Shown piece after piece: positions 1-5,877 of a DNA stretch of 7,106 nucleotides (positions are counted from its first letter, which is position 1; the number at the start of each line of letters is the position of its first letter). The stretch is from Candidatus Aminicenantota bacterium (GTDB lineage: Bacteria; Acidobacteriota; Aminicenantia; Aminicenantales; Aminicenantaceae): NCBI GenBank assembly GCA_013139435.1, contig WTAW01000152.1:1-7106 (forward strand). Direction: 5' to 3'. The notes under the pieces are model-generated. The model did not search any database, was not told the DNA's origin, and was given only the letters and a program-made list of their open reading frames with translations. The translations under genes and the position numbers were made by a program.

Positions 1-28
1 TCATCATGAGAAAAAATATATGTCAGAT

Positions 29-346
29 TTAGTTCAAAATGTGTTTTTTCCCAGAACGAATGGCCCACTTGATACTGGGTTGCTCCAGAAACCTTTTCAG
101 AGCAATGTTCTCTTTGAGCCCTAGGGGTTCCGTATTCCGAGATAAAAAAGTGCTCATGTAGTCGTATTTTGGCTTCTTGGAGGTTTGAGGGTTGATGTTC
201 GGCTTTGCAGAGAAAAAAGAGGATGCGCTGAATCCGATCTTTTTAAGTGTGAATAAGAGGATCACGGCAAACACGAACGATGCGATGACCCAAATTTTCT
301 TTTTTTTCACCTGTTTTAAGATAAAACTTTCCCTGGAGTTTGTCAA
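29..346 (-). CDS. Small single-pass membrane protein, function unknown
   Basis: I do not recognise this protein. From the TTG at 346 it has 105 residues: a short basic N-terminus (KQVKKKK), one hydrophobic segment at about residues 18-34 (IWVIASFVFAVILLFTL), then a polar, lysine-rich C-terminal tail ending GKKHILN. No catalytic or metal-binding motif is visible. I chose TTG 346 because an AGGGAG Shine-Dalgarno sequence (plus-strand 355-360) sits 8 nt upstream of it. A longer form from TTG 376 is also open but has no comparable ribosome site. A GTG at 310 is a third option, just before the membrane segment. The frame is open only to 403, where an in-frame TGA closes it. The gene is divergent from the secretion operon and shares no obvious link with it. 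The hydrophobic segment flanked by charged residues makes it more credible than its opposite-strand shadow, but the non-ATG start and short length keep confidence moderate. Confidence 0.45.
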   Translation of the reverse strand: MTNSRESFILKQVKKKKIWVIASFVFAVILLFTLKKIGFSASSFFSAKPNINPQTSKKPKYDYMSTFLSRNTEPLGLKENIALKRFLEQPSIKWAIRSGKKHILN

Positions 347-354
347 TCCCGCGA

Positions 355-360
355 CTCCCT
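355..360 (-). promoter_or_regulatory. Ribosome binding site of the minus-strand small membrane protein gene
   Basis: AGGGAG on the minus strand, 8 nt before the TTG at 346. This favours TTG 346 over the upstream TTG at 376, which has no purine-rich site at a suitable distance. Confidence 0.4.
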
Positions 361-470
361 GGGGAAGTTTCTCCAAATCCGTTATAGAAGAGGAATATAA
401 AATTCAGAGATCAACAGAATATTTTGATTAGGCAACGAAGTATCCTTGTTTTTTGTTCTAAAAGTAAGTG

Positions 471-493
471 TCGGCAGATTTTATGAATAACTA
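471..493. repeat. Direct repeat, copy 1 (23 bp)
   Basis: A 23-bp sequence starting TCGGCAGATTTTATG and ending AATAACTA, identical to 684-706 in the same orientation. Similarity extends leftward: AAAAGTA precedes both copies, but copy 1 has an extra AGTG between that and the repeat. A perfect 23-bp match inside a 7-kb window is very unlikely by chance. Confidence 0.85.
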
Positions 494-539
494 GGCTGAA
501 AGGTAGTTCTTCACGAGTTGAGGTTGATTTAGTGGTTAG

Positions 540-597
540 GTTGGGTCGGCGTAAGGCATGGAGGGCGAAGCTGTAGTTTACTACCGCGAGACCCGAC
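540..597. repeat. Imperfect inverted repeat forming a long branched stem-loop
   Basis: GTTGGGTC at 540-547 pairs with GACCCGAC at 590-597 (8 pairs, one of them G-T). GCG at 549-551 can pair with CGC at 585-587, and a tight inner hairpin GTAGT-TT-ACTAC occupies 573-584. The arms are GC-rich within an AT-rich surround. It could act as folded RNA, or as folded single-stranded DNA of a mobile element. Confidence 0.5.
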
Positions 598-644
598 ATA
601 ACGAGGCAGATGTGGTAAGATCAGCTCGCCCGCAGGGTAAAAGA

Positions 645-689
645 TGCCGATAATATAGATTTATAGTTTTGGGAAGAAAAGTATCGGCA
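645..689. repeat. Inverted repeat overlapping direct-repeat copy 2
   Basis: TGCCGATA at 645-652 is the exact reverse complement of TATCGGCA at 682-689, separated by 29 AT-rich bases. The right arm runs into direct-repeat copy 2. Eight pairs with a long loop is modest alone; the overlap with the repeat boundary is what makes it noteworthy. Confidence 0.4.
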
Positions 690-706
690 GATTTTATGAA
701 TAACTA
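684..706. repeat. Direct repeat, copy 2 (23 bp)
   Basis: Identical to 471-493 and 213 bp downstream of it. The first bases of this copy also pair with an upstream TGCCGATA (645-652), so copy 2 can form one arm of a stem, which copy 1 lacks nearby. To the right the copies diverge at once after ACTA, marking a clean repeat boundary. Confidence 0.85.
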
Positions 707-843
707 CCTCAACGGAAAGATGAGATATCCCAGCCAAAATTCACCTTGGATATCCTCTCTACAGGGGATTGACGCTTCAGACGGAATTTGTGAATATGTA
801 GGAGCGCGAAAGCTCTGGTTAAGGCCAAATCTAAGTGCTGTTT

Positions 844-876
844 ACAGGAGTTATAGGTCTTGTGGCCTGCTCCTGT
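844..876. repeat. Stem-loop immediately upstream of the operon promoter candidate
   Basis: ACAGGAG at 844-850 pairs perfectly with CTCCTGT at 870-876. Inside, AGGT (855-858) can pair with GCCT (865-868) around a 6-nt loop. It ends 5 bases before the TTGACA at 882. It could be a weak intrinsic terminator for incoming transcription (the following T-tract is only three bases), an operator, or part of an upstream RNA. Confidence 0.45.
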
Positions 877-881
877 TTCAG

Positions 882-910
882 TTGACAATTATGAGTGGAT
901 TACCTACCAT
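882..910 (+). promoter_or_regulatory. Candidate sigma70-type promoter of the gspF-secretin operon
   Basis: A consensus -35 TTGACA at 882-887 is followed after exactly 17 bp by TACCAT at 905-910, matching four of six -10 positions. Transcription would begin near 917, giving a leader of about 30 nt before the ATG at 946. A second TTGACA at 923-928 has no usable -10, because one would fall inside the gene. Confidence 0.45.
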
Positions 911-945
911 ATTGATACTGAATTGACAGTGAGAGATTAGCTAAA

Positions 946-2154
946 ATGCCACATTTTCTTTGTCGATTAGCTACAGATGACGGCCGGATTGTGTCCGAAC
1001 CGTTCTTCAGCCCTTCGTTCAAAGAATGCCGAAAGCATTTTGAAGAAGAAGGGTATTGCGTGCTGTCGGTCAAGAGGGATTGGAAGAAAATGAAAGCCCC
1101 TGTTCTTTCGACAGAGAAGAAGATCAATGAAAAAGATTTTATCACATTCAACCAAGAGTTGATCGCCCTGATCCGGGCGGGATATCCTATCTTTAAAAGC
1201 ATAAATATCCTGATCCAGCGTGTGAAGAATGAAAAGCTCAAAGAGATATTGATGTTGGTGGAAAAGGAAGTCCGAGGGGGTAAGGCGCTTTCGGAGGCTT
1301 TTGCACAACACGAGAAATTGTTCTCAACGGTTTATATCGCCTCGCTCATGGCCGGGGAGCGCAGCGGTAATCTTGCCGAGACGATCAGCCGCTATAATGT
1401 GTATGCACGGACGATCTCCCAGACCAAATCGAGGATAAAAACAGCCCTGACCTATCCGACGATACTGATCATATTTTCCTTTATCCTCCTGTTTATTCTT
1501 CTAAATTTCATCCTGCCGAGGTTTTCCACGTTTTATGCAGATTATCAAGCCCAGCTGCCGTCTATCACCCGGGCTTTGATATCTGTGTCTTTGGCGGTGC
1601 AGAGCAACATGGTGTTAATTATCGCCTTTGTGCTCGTACTCTTCCTGGCATATTTTCAAATGAAGAAGAATGAAAAATCGCTGGTTTTCCTGGACCGATT
1701 AAAGCTTAAAACTCCCTACGGAAAGCAGATCTGGATGGAATCGGCAGTCTCTCTTTTCTGCCGGACTCTGGGCCTCCTCCTGGAAGGGGGGATCTCCCTG
1801 CTCTCTGCAATCCCTCTATCTTCCAAGGCGGTCCCCAACAAATACATGTTAATGAGGATGAAAGTACTTCCCGAATCTATCAAAAATGGAGAAAGCCTCA
1901 CCGAATCTCTCCGGAAGACGGAGTGTTTTCCCCCTTTGGCGCTGGATATGATCCGCATAGGAGAATCGTCTGCCAACCTTGAGGGGATGCTATTTGATGT
2001 GGCAGAGGTCTACGATGAGAGGATAAGCAGCAAGATCGATACGATCGTATCTTTGATACAGCCGATCGTTATTATCTTCATGGGTCTGATCGTGGCCGTG
2101 ATGTTACTCTCTGTCTATCTGCCCATTTTTAATATCATTCAAGTCACGAATTGA
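946..2154 (+). CDS. gspF: GspF/PilC-family inner-membrane platform protein
   Basis: A polytopic inner-membrane protein that, in this family, binds the assembly ATPase and couples ATP hydrolysis to pilin insertion into the growing filament. The 402 residues match the usual family length of about 400. A short N-terminal region (MPHFLCRLATDDGRIV, the usual GspF-type opening) leads to two T2SSF domains, at about residues 67-190 and 270-393. Each carries the family signature at equivalent places: GERSGNL at 137-143 and GESSANL at 339-345. Three membrane spans are visible, at about 170-192, 220-239 and 371-393, the last preceded by the conserved SLIQP. The start at 946 fits the family N-terminus; its ribosome site is weak (GTGAGAG, 929-935). 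It is the first gene of the operon, and its stop lies 8 bp before the ATPase start. Family assignment is firm; secretion versus pilus is not decided (pilC would be the pilus name). Confidence 0.93.
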   Translation: MPHFLCRLATDDGRIVSEPFFSPSFKECRKHFEEEGYCVLSVKRDWKKMKAPVLSTEKKINEKDFITFNQELIALIRAGYPIFKSINILIQRVKNEKLKEILMLVEKEVRGGKALSEAFAQHEKLFSTVYIASLMAGERSGNLAETISRYNVYARTISQTKSRIKTALTYPTILIIFSFILLFILLNFILPRFSTFYADYQAQLPSITRALISVSLAVQSNMVLIIAFVLVLFLAYFQMKKNEKSLVFLDRLKLKTPYGKQIWMESAVSLFCRTLGLLLEGGISLLSAIPLSSKAVPNKYMLMRMKVLPESIKNGESLTESLRKTECFPPLALDMIRIGESSANLEGMLFDVAEVYDERISSKIDTIVSLIQPIVIIFMGLIVAVMLLSVYLPIFNIIQVTN

Positions 2155-2158
2155 AGGG
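2153..2158 (+). promoter_or_regulatory. Ribosome binding site that favours ATG 2163 for the ATPase gene
   Basis: GAAGGG, overlapping the gspF stop codon, lies 4 nt before ATG 2163. The in-frame TTG at 2151 has no such site upstream, so the shorter start is preferred. The spacing is short, so this is a moderate argument. Confidence 0.45.
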
Positions 2159-2162
2159 AAAA

Positions 2163-3770
2163 ATGAAGAATAAAGAAAATAAAAGCACAGTTCATTCTGA
2201 GGAAGCGAAAGCCAAGGAGCTGGCCGAAAAGTACAAGGTTCCCTATATCGACCTGGCATCCATAGCTCTAAACAGGGAATTTATCCAATCTCTTCCCGTT
2301 GAGTTTCTCTACAGGGCGAATTTCGTTCCGATGGAAGAAAATAAGAATTCGGTGAAGATCGCCATCGCCGATCCTTCCGATATCGAAGTCATAGATTCCA
2401 TCGAATCGTTCTTGGGAAAGAAAGTAGAAGTCTATGTAGCCTCGAAGAGAGGGATTAACGAGGCGTTGCGCAAGAGTGAGACGGCTCTCCAGATCCTCAA
2501 GGATGCCACAGAGGGTTTTGTTATGCAGGTTGTGGAGATGGAGGGAGAAGAGGATGAAGTCATATCCGTGGAAAAGCTGGCCGACCAGGACGGCTCGATC
2601 ATCAAACTCATGAACTCCATTATTTTTACAGCTGTCCAGAAACGAGCCAGTGATGTTCACATCGAGTCCAAAGAAAACGGTGTGACCATCAAGTACCGGA
2701 TAGATGGTGTTCTGGGCGAAGCCATGGACACGATCGGTAAAAAATTTCAGTCCCCCATTATCTCCCGGATCAAAGTTATATCAGACTTAGATATTTCCGA
2801 GCGCAGAGTCCCTCAAGATGGACGGTTCCGGTTAAAGATCAAGGACAAGACCATAGATTTTCGTGTGTCCATCATGCCATGCATCTATGGCGAAGATGCT
2901 GTGATCCGAATCCTCGACAAGGAGATGATCACCCAAGCCCTCTCCGAATTGAGGCTGGACCTGTTGGGCTTTTCAGAGATGGTTCTGGATAGGTTTAAAA
3001 GATACATTGTCCAACCCTACGGCATGGTCTTGGTCACTGGGCCAACAGGAAGCGGAAAAACGACAACGCTCTATGCGGCTCTGACTGAGATTAAATCCCC
3101 TGAGGATAAGATCATCACCATCGAAGATCCTGTGGAATACCAGATAGATGACATTACCCAAATTCCCGTTAACGAGAAGAAAGGATTGACTTTTGCCCGC
3201 GGATTGCGCTCGATATTGCGGCATGATCCGGATAAGATCATGGTAGGAGAGATCAGAGACCCGGAAACGGCGCAGATCGCCATCCAATCAGCCCTAACAG
3301 GACATCTGGTTTTTACGACTGTGCATGCCAACAATGTCTTCGATGTCATCGGCCGGTTCCTTCACATGCAGGTGGATCCCTATAGCTTCATCTCCGCCCT
3401 CAATTGCATCCTTGCACAGAGACTGGTGAGAGTCCTCTGTTCGCAGTGCAAAAAAATTGTTCAATACACGGATAACGAATTGATCGAATCGGGTCTTTCT
3501 CCTCAGAAATACAGGAGCCAGTCTTTCTATGAGTCAGACGGGTGTCCGGAGTGCAACCACACCGGGTATCAAGGACGGACTGCGATCGCCGAACTGCTCG
3601 AGCTCTCCGATGAGATCCGTGAGATGATCCTCGCCAGGAAACCTCTCTCAGAAGTCAAGAAGAGAGCCAAAGCTGAAGGCATGATCTTTTTAAGAGAGGT
3701 GGGGCTGGAGAAGGTCCTCATGGGAATAACCAGCCTGAAAGAGCTGAACAAGGTGACGTTTGTGGAATGA
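2163..3770 (+). CDS. gspE: GspE/PilB-family filament assembly ATPase
   Basis: A cytoplasmic hexameric ATPase that powers filament assembly through the GspF-type platform. From ATG 2163 it has 535 residues; TTG 2151 would add four. Residues about 18-105 form a GspE N-terminal-type domain (KYKVPYIDL, then IAIADPSDIEVID). The ATPase part carries ASDVHIE (162-168), Walker A GPTGSGKTT (293-301), an Asp box IITIEDPVEY (317-326), a Walker B region RHDPDKIMVGEIRDPETA (353-370) and a His box TGHLVFTTVHAN (379-390). A tetracysteine zinc site is intact: CSQC (426-429) and CPEC (461-464), followed by the typical GYQGRTAIAELL. All catalytic motifs look functional. The zinc site and N-terminal domain separate it from the retraction ATPase PilT. 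The usual first part of the N-terminal domain, with its RLG-type motif, appears to be missing. The next gene starts 13 bp beyond the stop. The name pilB is equally possible. Confidence 0.95.
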   Translation: MKNKENKSTVHSEEAKAKELAEKYKVPYIDLASIALNREFIQSLPVEFLYRANFVPMEENKNSVKIAIADPSDIEVIDSIESFLGKKVEVYVASKRGINEALRKSETALQILKDATEGFVMQVVEMEGEEDEVISVEKLADQDGSIIKLMNSIIFTAVQKRASDVHIESKENGVTIKYRIDGVLGEAMDTIGKKFQSPIISRIKVISDLDISERRVPQDGRFRLKIKDKTIDFRVSIMPCIYGEDAVIRILDKEMITQALSELRLDLLGFSEMVLDRFKRYIVQPYGMVLVTGPTGSGKTTTLYAALTEIKSPEDKIITIEDPVEYQIDDITQIPVNEKKGLTFARGLRSILRHDPDKIMVGEIRDPETAQIAIQSALTGHLVFTTVHANNVFDVIGRFLHMQVDPYSFISALNCILAQRLVRVLCSQCKKIVQYTDNELIESGLSPQKYRSQSFYESDGCPECNHTGYQGRTAIAELLELSDEIREMILARKPLSEVKKRAKAEGMIFLREVGLEKVLMGITSLKELNKVTFVE

Positions 3771-3773
3771 AGG
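3769..3773 (+). promoter_or_regulatory. Ribosome binding site for the pilM-like gene
   Basis: GAAGG, starting inside the ATPase stop codon, lies 7 nt before GTG 3781 and 10 nt before ATG 3784. It excludes the far-upstream TTG at 3760, which would start inside the previous gene without a ribosome site, but it does not separate GTG 3781 from ATG 3784. Confidence 0.45.
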
Positions 3774-3783
3774 TTTTTGTGTG

Positions 3784-4770
3784 ATGGACGACAAAACAGA
3801 TAAAAGGACGAAAAGAGCAGAGAAGAAAAATATCATGATCCCTTTCATGGACAAAATCAAATATTTTTTCTCTCAACAGCCCCTGCCCAATTCCGCCCTG
3901 CAGGTTTCGTCCCATTATTTCAGTGGAATACGTGTCTCTCCCAATGACCGGAAGCTGAAGCACCATTTTGTTCTTCCCCTCCCGGAGGATGTGATCACGT
4001 CGTCTTTCCATAAAACAAACATCAAAGACAGTGCCGTACTGGAAAATATAGTGCAGCAAGGTTTAGCCAAGCTCCATATGACAGATCATAAAGTCGTACT
4101 CCTGCTTCCTGAATTATCCCAGAAAACCTTTGTGTTTGCCTTTGATTCCCTGCCCATCTCTCCGAAGGAAAGGGAGCAGATCATCCTGTTCCGGATAAAA
4201 AAGCAGATTCCCGTTCTGCCGAAAGATACCCGTCTTTCCTACTCTGTGATAAAGTCGAATGCCAAGAAAAAAGTGCTTGCCACGATTGCGAGGTCCGCGG
4301 TCGTGGAGGAGTACGAAGAGGTCTTCAGCCGGCTGCGTTTGAAGGTGAGGGTCGTGGGAGTCCCCTCGCTCAACCTCTACAATCTGATCGACAGTGAGAA
4401 AGACAAAGACTTTATGCTGATCGACCTAGAGAGAGATGCATTCAGCCTTCTGGCTATCATGAATTCCGAGATATCCCTCTACCGTCAAAAGCCCATTACT
4501 ACGGATTTTATGGACGAGGCATCAAGGGATCATTGGATGGATATCGTTCAAGAGGTCGAGAACACCGCACGTTTTGCCGAGGAAAAAGAAAAAAGAAAGA
4601 TAAAGTGCCTCTGGGTGCGAACGGGAGTATTCGGTTCTACCGAGAGCATCCTGTCCAGCCTAGAGGAGAGGTGTCAGTGTCCTGTAAAAACCGTAGAATC
4701 ATCTGTGAAATCTAAGCTGCCGCTGGAGGAGAAAAGACTGCTCACTCCACTGCTGGGGCAACTCTCATGA
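3784..4770 (+). CDS. pilM: PilM-like actin-fold protein with degenerate nucleotide-site motifs
   Basis: The probable cytoplasmic member of the PilMNOP alignment complex, docking on the N-terminal tail of PilN. Homology is weak by eye and rests on pattern and position: 328 residues, between the ATPase and a clear pilN. The central segment follows the PilM layout: KVVLLLPE (103-110), then FDSLPISPKEREQIILFRIKKQIP, matching the family's paired beta strand and the helix that reads like FEAxQxIPF. After that come LATIARSAVVEEYEEVF (165-181) and VGVPSLNLYNLI (191-202). Canonical actin-type signatures are eroded: the usual GxDxG near the N-terminus is replaced by NSALQVSSHYFSG (36-48), DxG of phosphate 2 by DLE (214-216), and the C-terminal GG by RTGVFG (279-284). 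An extra charged N-terminal tail (DDKTDKRTKRAEKK) precedes the fold. The start could also be GTG 3781. The stop overlaps the next start as ATGA. Confidence 0.72.
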   Translation: MDDKTDKRTKRAEKKNIMIPFMDKIKYFFSQQPLPNSALQVSSHYFSGIRVSPNDRKLKHHFVLPLPEDVITSSFHKTNIKDSAVLENIVQQGLAKLHMTDHKVVLLLPELSQKTFVFAFDSLPISPKEREQIILFRIKKQIPVLPKDTRLSYSVIKSNAKKKVLATIARSAVVEEYEEVFSRLRLKVRVVGVPSLNLYNLIDSEKDKDFMLIDLERDAFSLLAIMNSEISLYRQKPITTDFMDEASRDHWMDIVQEVENTARFAEEKEKRKIKCLWVRTGVFGSTESILSSLEERCQCPVKTVESSVKSKLPLEEKRLLTPLLGQLS

Positions 4771-5333
4771 GAAATCACAGAAAACTGAATTTGAACCTGG
4801 CCACGAATCCCAAGCGGAACCGGAGGCTGTTTTTGCTCCTGTTTGCTCTTCTAGGGATATCCGCCTGCCTTGTTCTGGCTATAGGGGGAAAGATTTATCA
4901 CGATTACAGGGACATGGCACAGGAGGCCGAAAAGGGGGTTGTCCAGATCGAGAGGCAGATCTCGGATGCCCAGAGAGAGACGAATGAGCTGAACATCAAG
5001 ATCGAAGAATTCAATACGCAGTATGCCGATGAAGTCGCCCTCATCAACGGCCTTGTTTACAGTAAGACTTTTTCTTGGATGGATTTTTTTTCTGCCCTTG
5101 AAGATGCTCTGCCTGCCTCCAGTTATATTATCTCCCTGAGGCCGTTGCCTGAGGAAGGGATATCCATGGAAGTCCGGTTCAAAGTGGCATCTGCCTCTAT
5201 GAACGAGCTCCTTAAATTAATAGCAAGATTAGCTGCCAAAGGATTTAAAGATATCCAGATTCTCAGTGAGTCGAAAAGCCAGGAGGGCTACTCACTATCG
5301 GAGATCTCTTTACGCTATGAACGGAATATTTGA
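4767..5333 (+). CDS. pilN: PilN-like inner-membrane alignment protein
   Basis: A bitopic inner-membrane protein that, in known systems, binds PilM through a short cytoplasmic peptide and pairs with PilO in the periplasm. Its 188 residues fit the PilN family. The N-terminus carries the NLNLATNPKRNRR motif (8-20), the NLA-type version of the PilM-binding INL motif. A membrane span follows at about 21-41, then a coiled-coil-prone stretch at about 48-85, rich in Glu, Gln and Asn. The C-terminal domain at about 100-188 alternates strands and helices in ferredoxin-like order (SYIISLRPLPEEG, VRFKVAS, MNELLKLIARLAAKGF, ISLRYERN). ATG 4767 overlaps the pilM stop by four bases, and only a weak GGGG precedes it, so translation is probably coupled. 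Confidence is high from motif, topology and order; GspL would be the secretion-system analogue. Confidence 0.85.
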   Translation: MRNHRKLNLNLATNPKRNRRLFLLLFALLGISACLVLAIGGKIYHDYRDMAQEAEKGVVQIERQISDAQRETNELNIKIEEFNTQYADEVALINGLVYSKTFSWMDFFSALEDALPASSYIISLRPLPEEGISMEVRFKVASASMNELLKLIARLAAKGFKDIQILSESKSQEGYSLSEISLRYERNI

Positions 5334-5877
5334 GCTTTTAGACCGTAAAGACAGGAGAATTTTAGGAGTGCTCTGTCTGCTTTTGGTCCTCGCTCTCCTC
5401 TTCCTTTTTGTCGTGGCCCTCGGGGAGAAACGATCACATTTTGAGTCTCTCGACCGTCTCGCCTCCAAGAAAGAGAGTGCTCGAGAAACGGAAACAGCGA
5501 GGTGGGATAAGAACGCTGAGTGGCTCAAGTGGCAGAGGACTCTGGACGACATGAAGGAGTTGAAGGCGAAGTATTTCTACAAAGATGAAGAGGGGATCTC
5601 GCCGCTCATACGGGATACTCAGCAAATCCTCAATGGCGCAGGGATTCGAGTTTCTCGAAAAAGATATGATTATGCGGACCTCAAAGAAGGCCCCTATCGC
5701 GTCGTTAAGATCACTTTTGAAACAACCGGCTCTTATACGACCCTGAAAAAATTCATCCATTCCGTTGAGACCTTTCCCCGATTTCTTTTGGTTCAAAAGA
5801 TCGATTTCTTGGATGTAGACCCCTTTTCTGGAGGATTAAAGGTCCAAGTGGCTTTGGTGGGTTATTATGAACAATAA
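5317..5877 (+). CDS. pilO: PilO/GspM-like inner-membrane alignment protein
   Basis: The likely periplasmic partner of PilN. From ATG 5317 it has 186 residues: a short cytoplasmic tail (MNGIFELLDRKDRR), a membrane span at about 15-36 (ILGVLCLLLVLALLFLFVVAL), a charged coiled-coil-prone segment at about 40-90, then a compact alpha/beta domain at about 93-186 (SPLIRDTQQILNGAGI, YRVVKITFETTGSY, LKKFIHSVETFPRFLLVQKIDF, LKVQVALVGYYE). The pattern in which a helix plus FPRFLLVQKIDF is followed by a VQVAL strand is typical of PilO and GspM C-terminal domains. The frame is open upstream to 5266, but those extra residues (RKARRATHYRR) do not belong to the family. The chosen ATG overlaps pilN by 17 bases, with a GGAG 13 nt upstream. 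It overlaps the next gene by 11 bases. Confidence 0.83.
   Translation: MNGIFELLDRKDRRILGVLCLLLVLALLFLFVVALGEKRSHFESLDRLASKKESARETETARWDKNAEWLKWQRTLDDMKELKAKYFYKDEEGISPLIRDTQQILNGAGIRVSRKRYDYADLKEGPYRVVKITFETTGSYTTLKKFIHSVETFPRFLLVQKIDFLDVDPFSGGLKVQVALVGYYEQ

Larger units (their letters stand above)
464..706. mobile_element. Possible mobile-element remnant or structured repeat unit
   Basis: The interval begins with the left-extended copy 1 of a 23-bp direct repeat and ends with copy 2. Between them lie about 190 bp that are non-coding and rich in inverted repeats (540-547 with 590-597, enclosing 573-577 with 580-584; and 645-652 with 682-689). Direct repeats around a short, structured, non-coding core are what one expects of a non-autonomous element, the end of a larger decayed element, or two tandem members of a dispersed repeat family. 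No transposase or recombinase fragment is visible, and I cannot name a family, so the assignment is inference. Confidence 0.35.
377..945. other. Non-coding region between divergent genes
   Basis: About 570 bp with no convincing gene. It contains, in order, an AT-rich stretch, a direct-repeat-bounded structured segment (471-706), a stretch without clear features (707-843), a stem-loop (844-876), and a promoter candidate for the downstream operon (882-910). Short open frames here (411-599 minus, 669-926 plus) run across the repeats and hairpins, lack good ribosome sites and show no family features, so I treat them as chance. Confidence 0.7.

Noticed and set aside
1..28. Possible terminator or next minus-strand gene start (T6 run and ATGATGA on the minus strand)
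   Set aside because: No hairpin precedes the T-run and only a few bases of any further gene lie in the window, so neither can be supported.
192..431. 79-residue plus-strand open frame opposite the small membrane protein gene
   Set aside because: Antisense shadow: the poly-Phe stretch is the complement of the lysine codons of the minus-strand gene.
411..599. 62-residue minus-strand open frame
   Set aside because: It lies entirely within the structured repeat unit and has no ribosome site or domain; the composition is that of translated repeat DNA.
535..601. Integron attC site (GTTAGGT at 535-541, near-match RYYYAAC ending about 602)
   Set aside because: The core-like heptamers are in the wrong order and orientation: attC begins with RYYYAAC and ends with GTTRRRY. 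The right-hand one also has a mismatch, and no integrase or cassette is present.
724..755. Two GATATCC words 25 bp apart (724-730 and 749-755)
   Set aside because: A seven-base match at this distance is expected often by chance; no further extension or symmetry.
801..816. Small hairpin GAGC-GCGAAA-GCTC
   Set aside because: Only four to five pairs and no associated T-run or conserved context; too weak to call.
762..826. Cyclic di-GMP-I riboswitch before pilus genes (ACAGGG at about 761-766, GCGCGAAAGC at 804-813, then GGTTAAGG)
   Set aside because: The conserved GGGCAAA half and the GNRA-capped stem between the halves are missing, the spacing is too long, and the second half has an insertion relative to the conserved core. 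The resemblance is superficial.
669..926. 85-residue plus-strand open frame, or a shorter one from ATG 696 (MNNYLNGK)
   Set aside because: No ribosome site, no recognisable domain, and it crosses the direct repeat, the stem-loop and the promoter candidate. It could hide the start of a decayed recombinase-type gene, but nothing after the first residues supports that.
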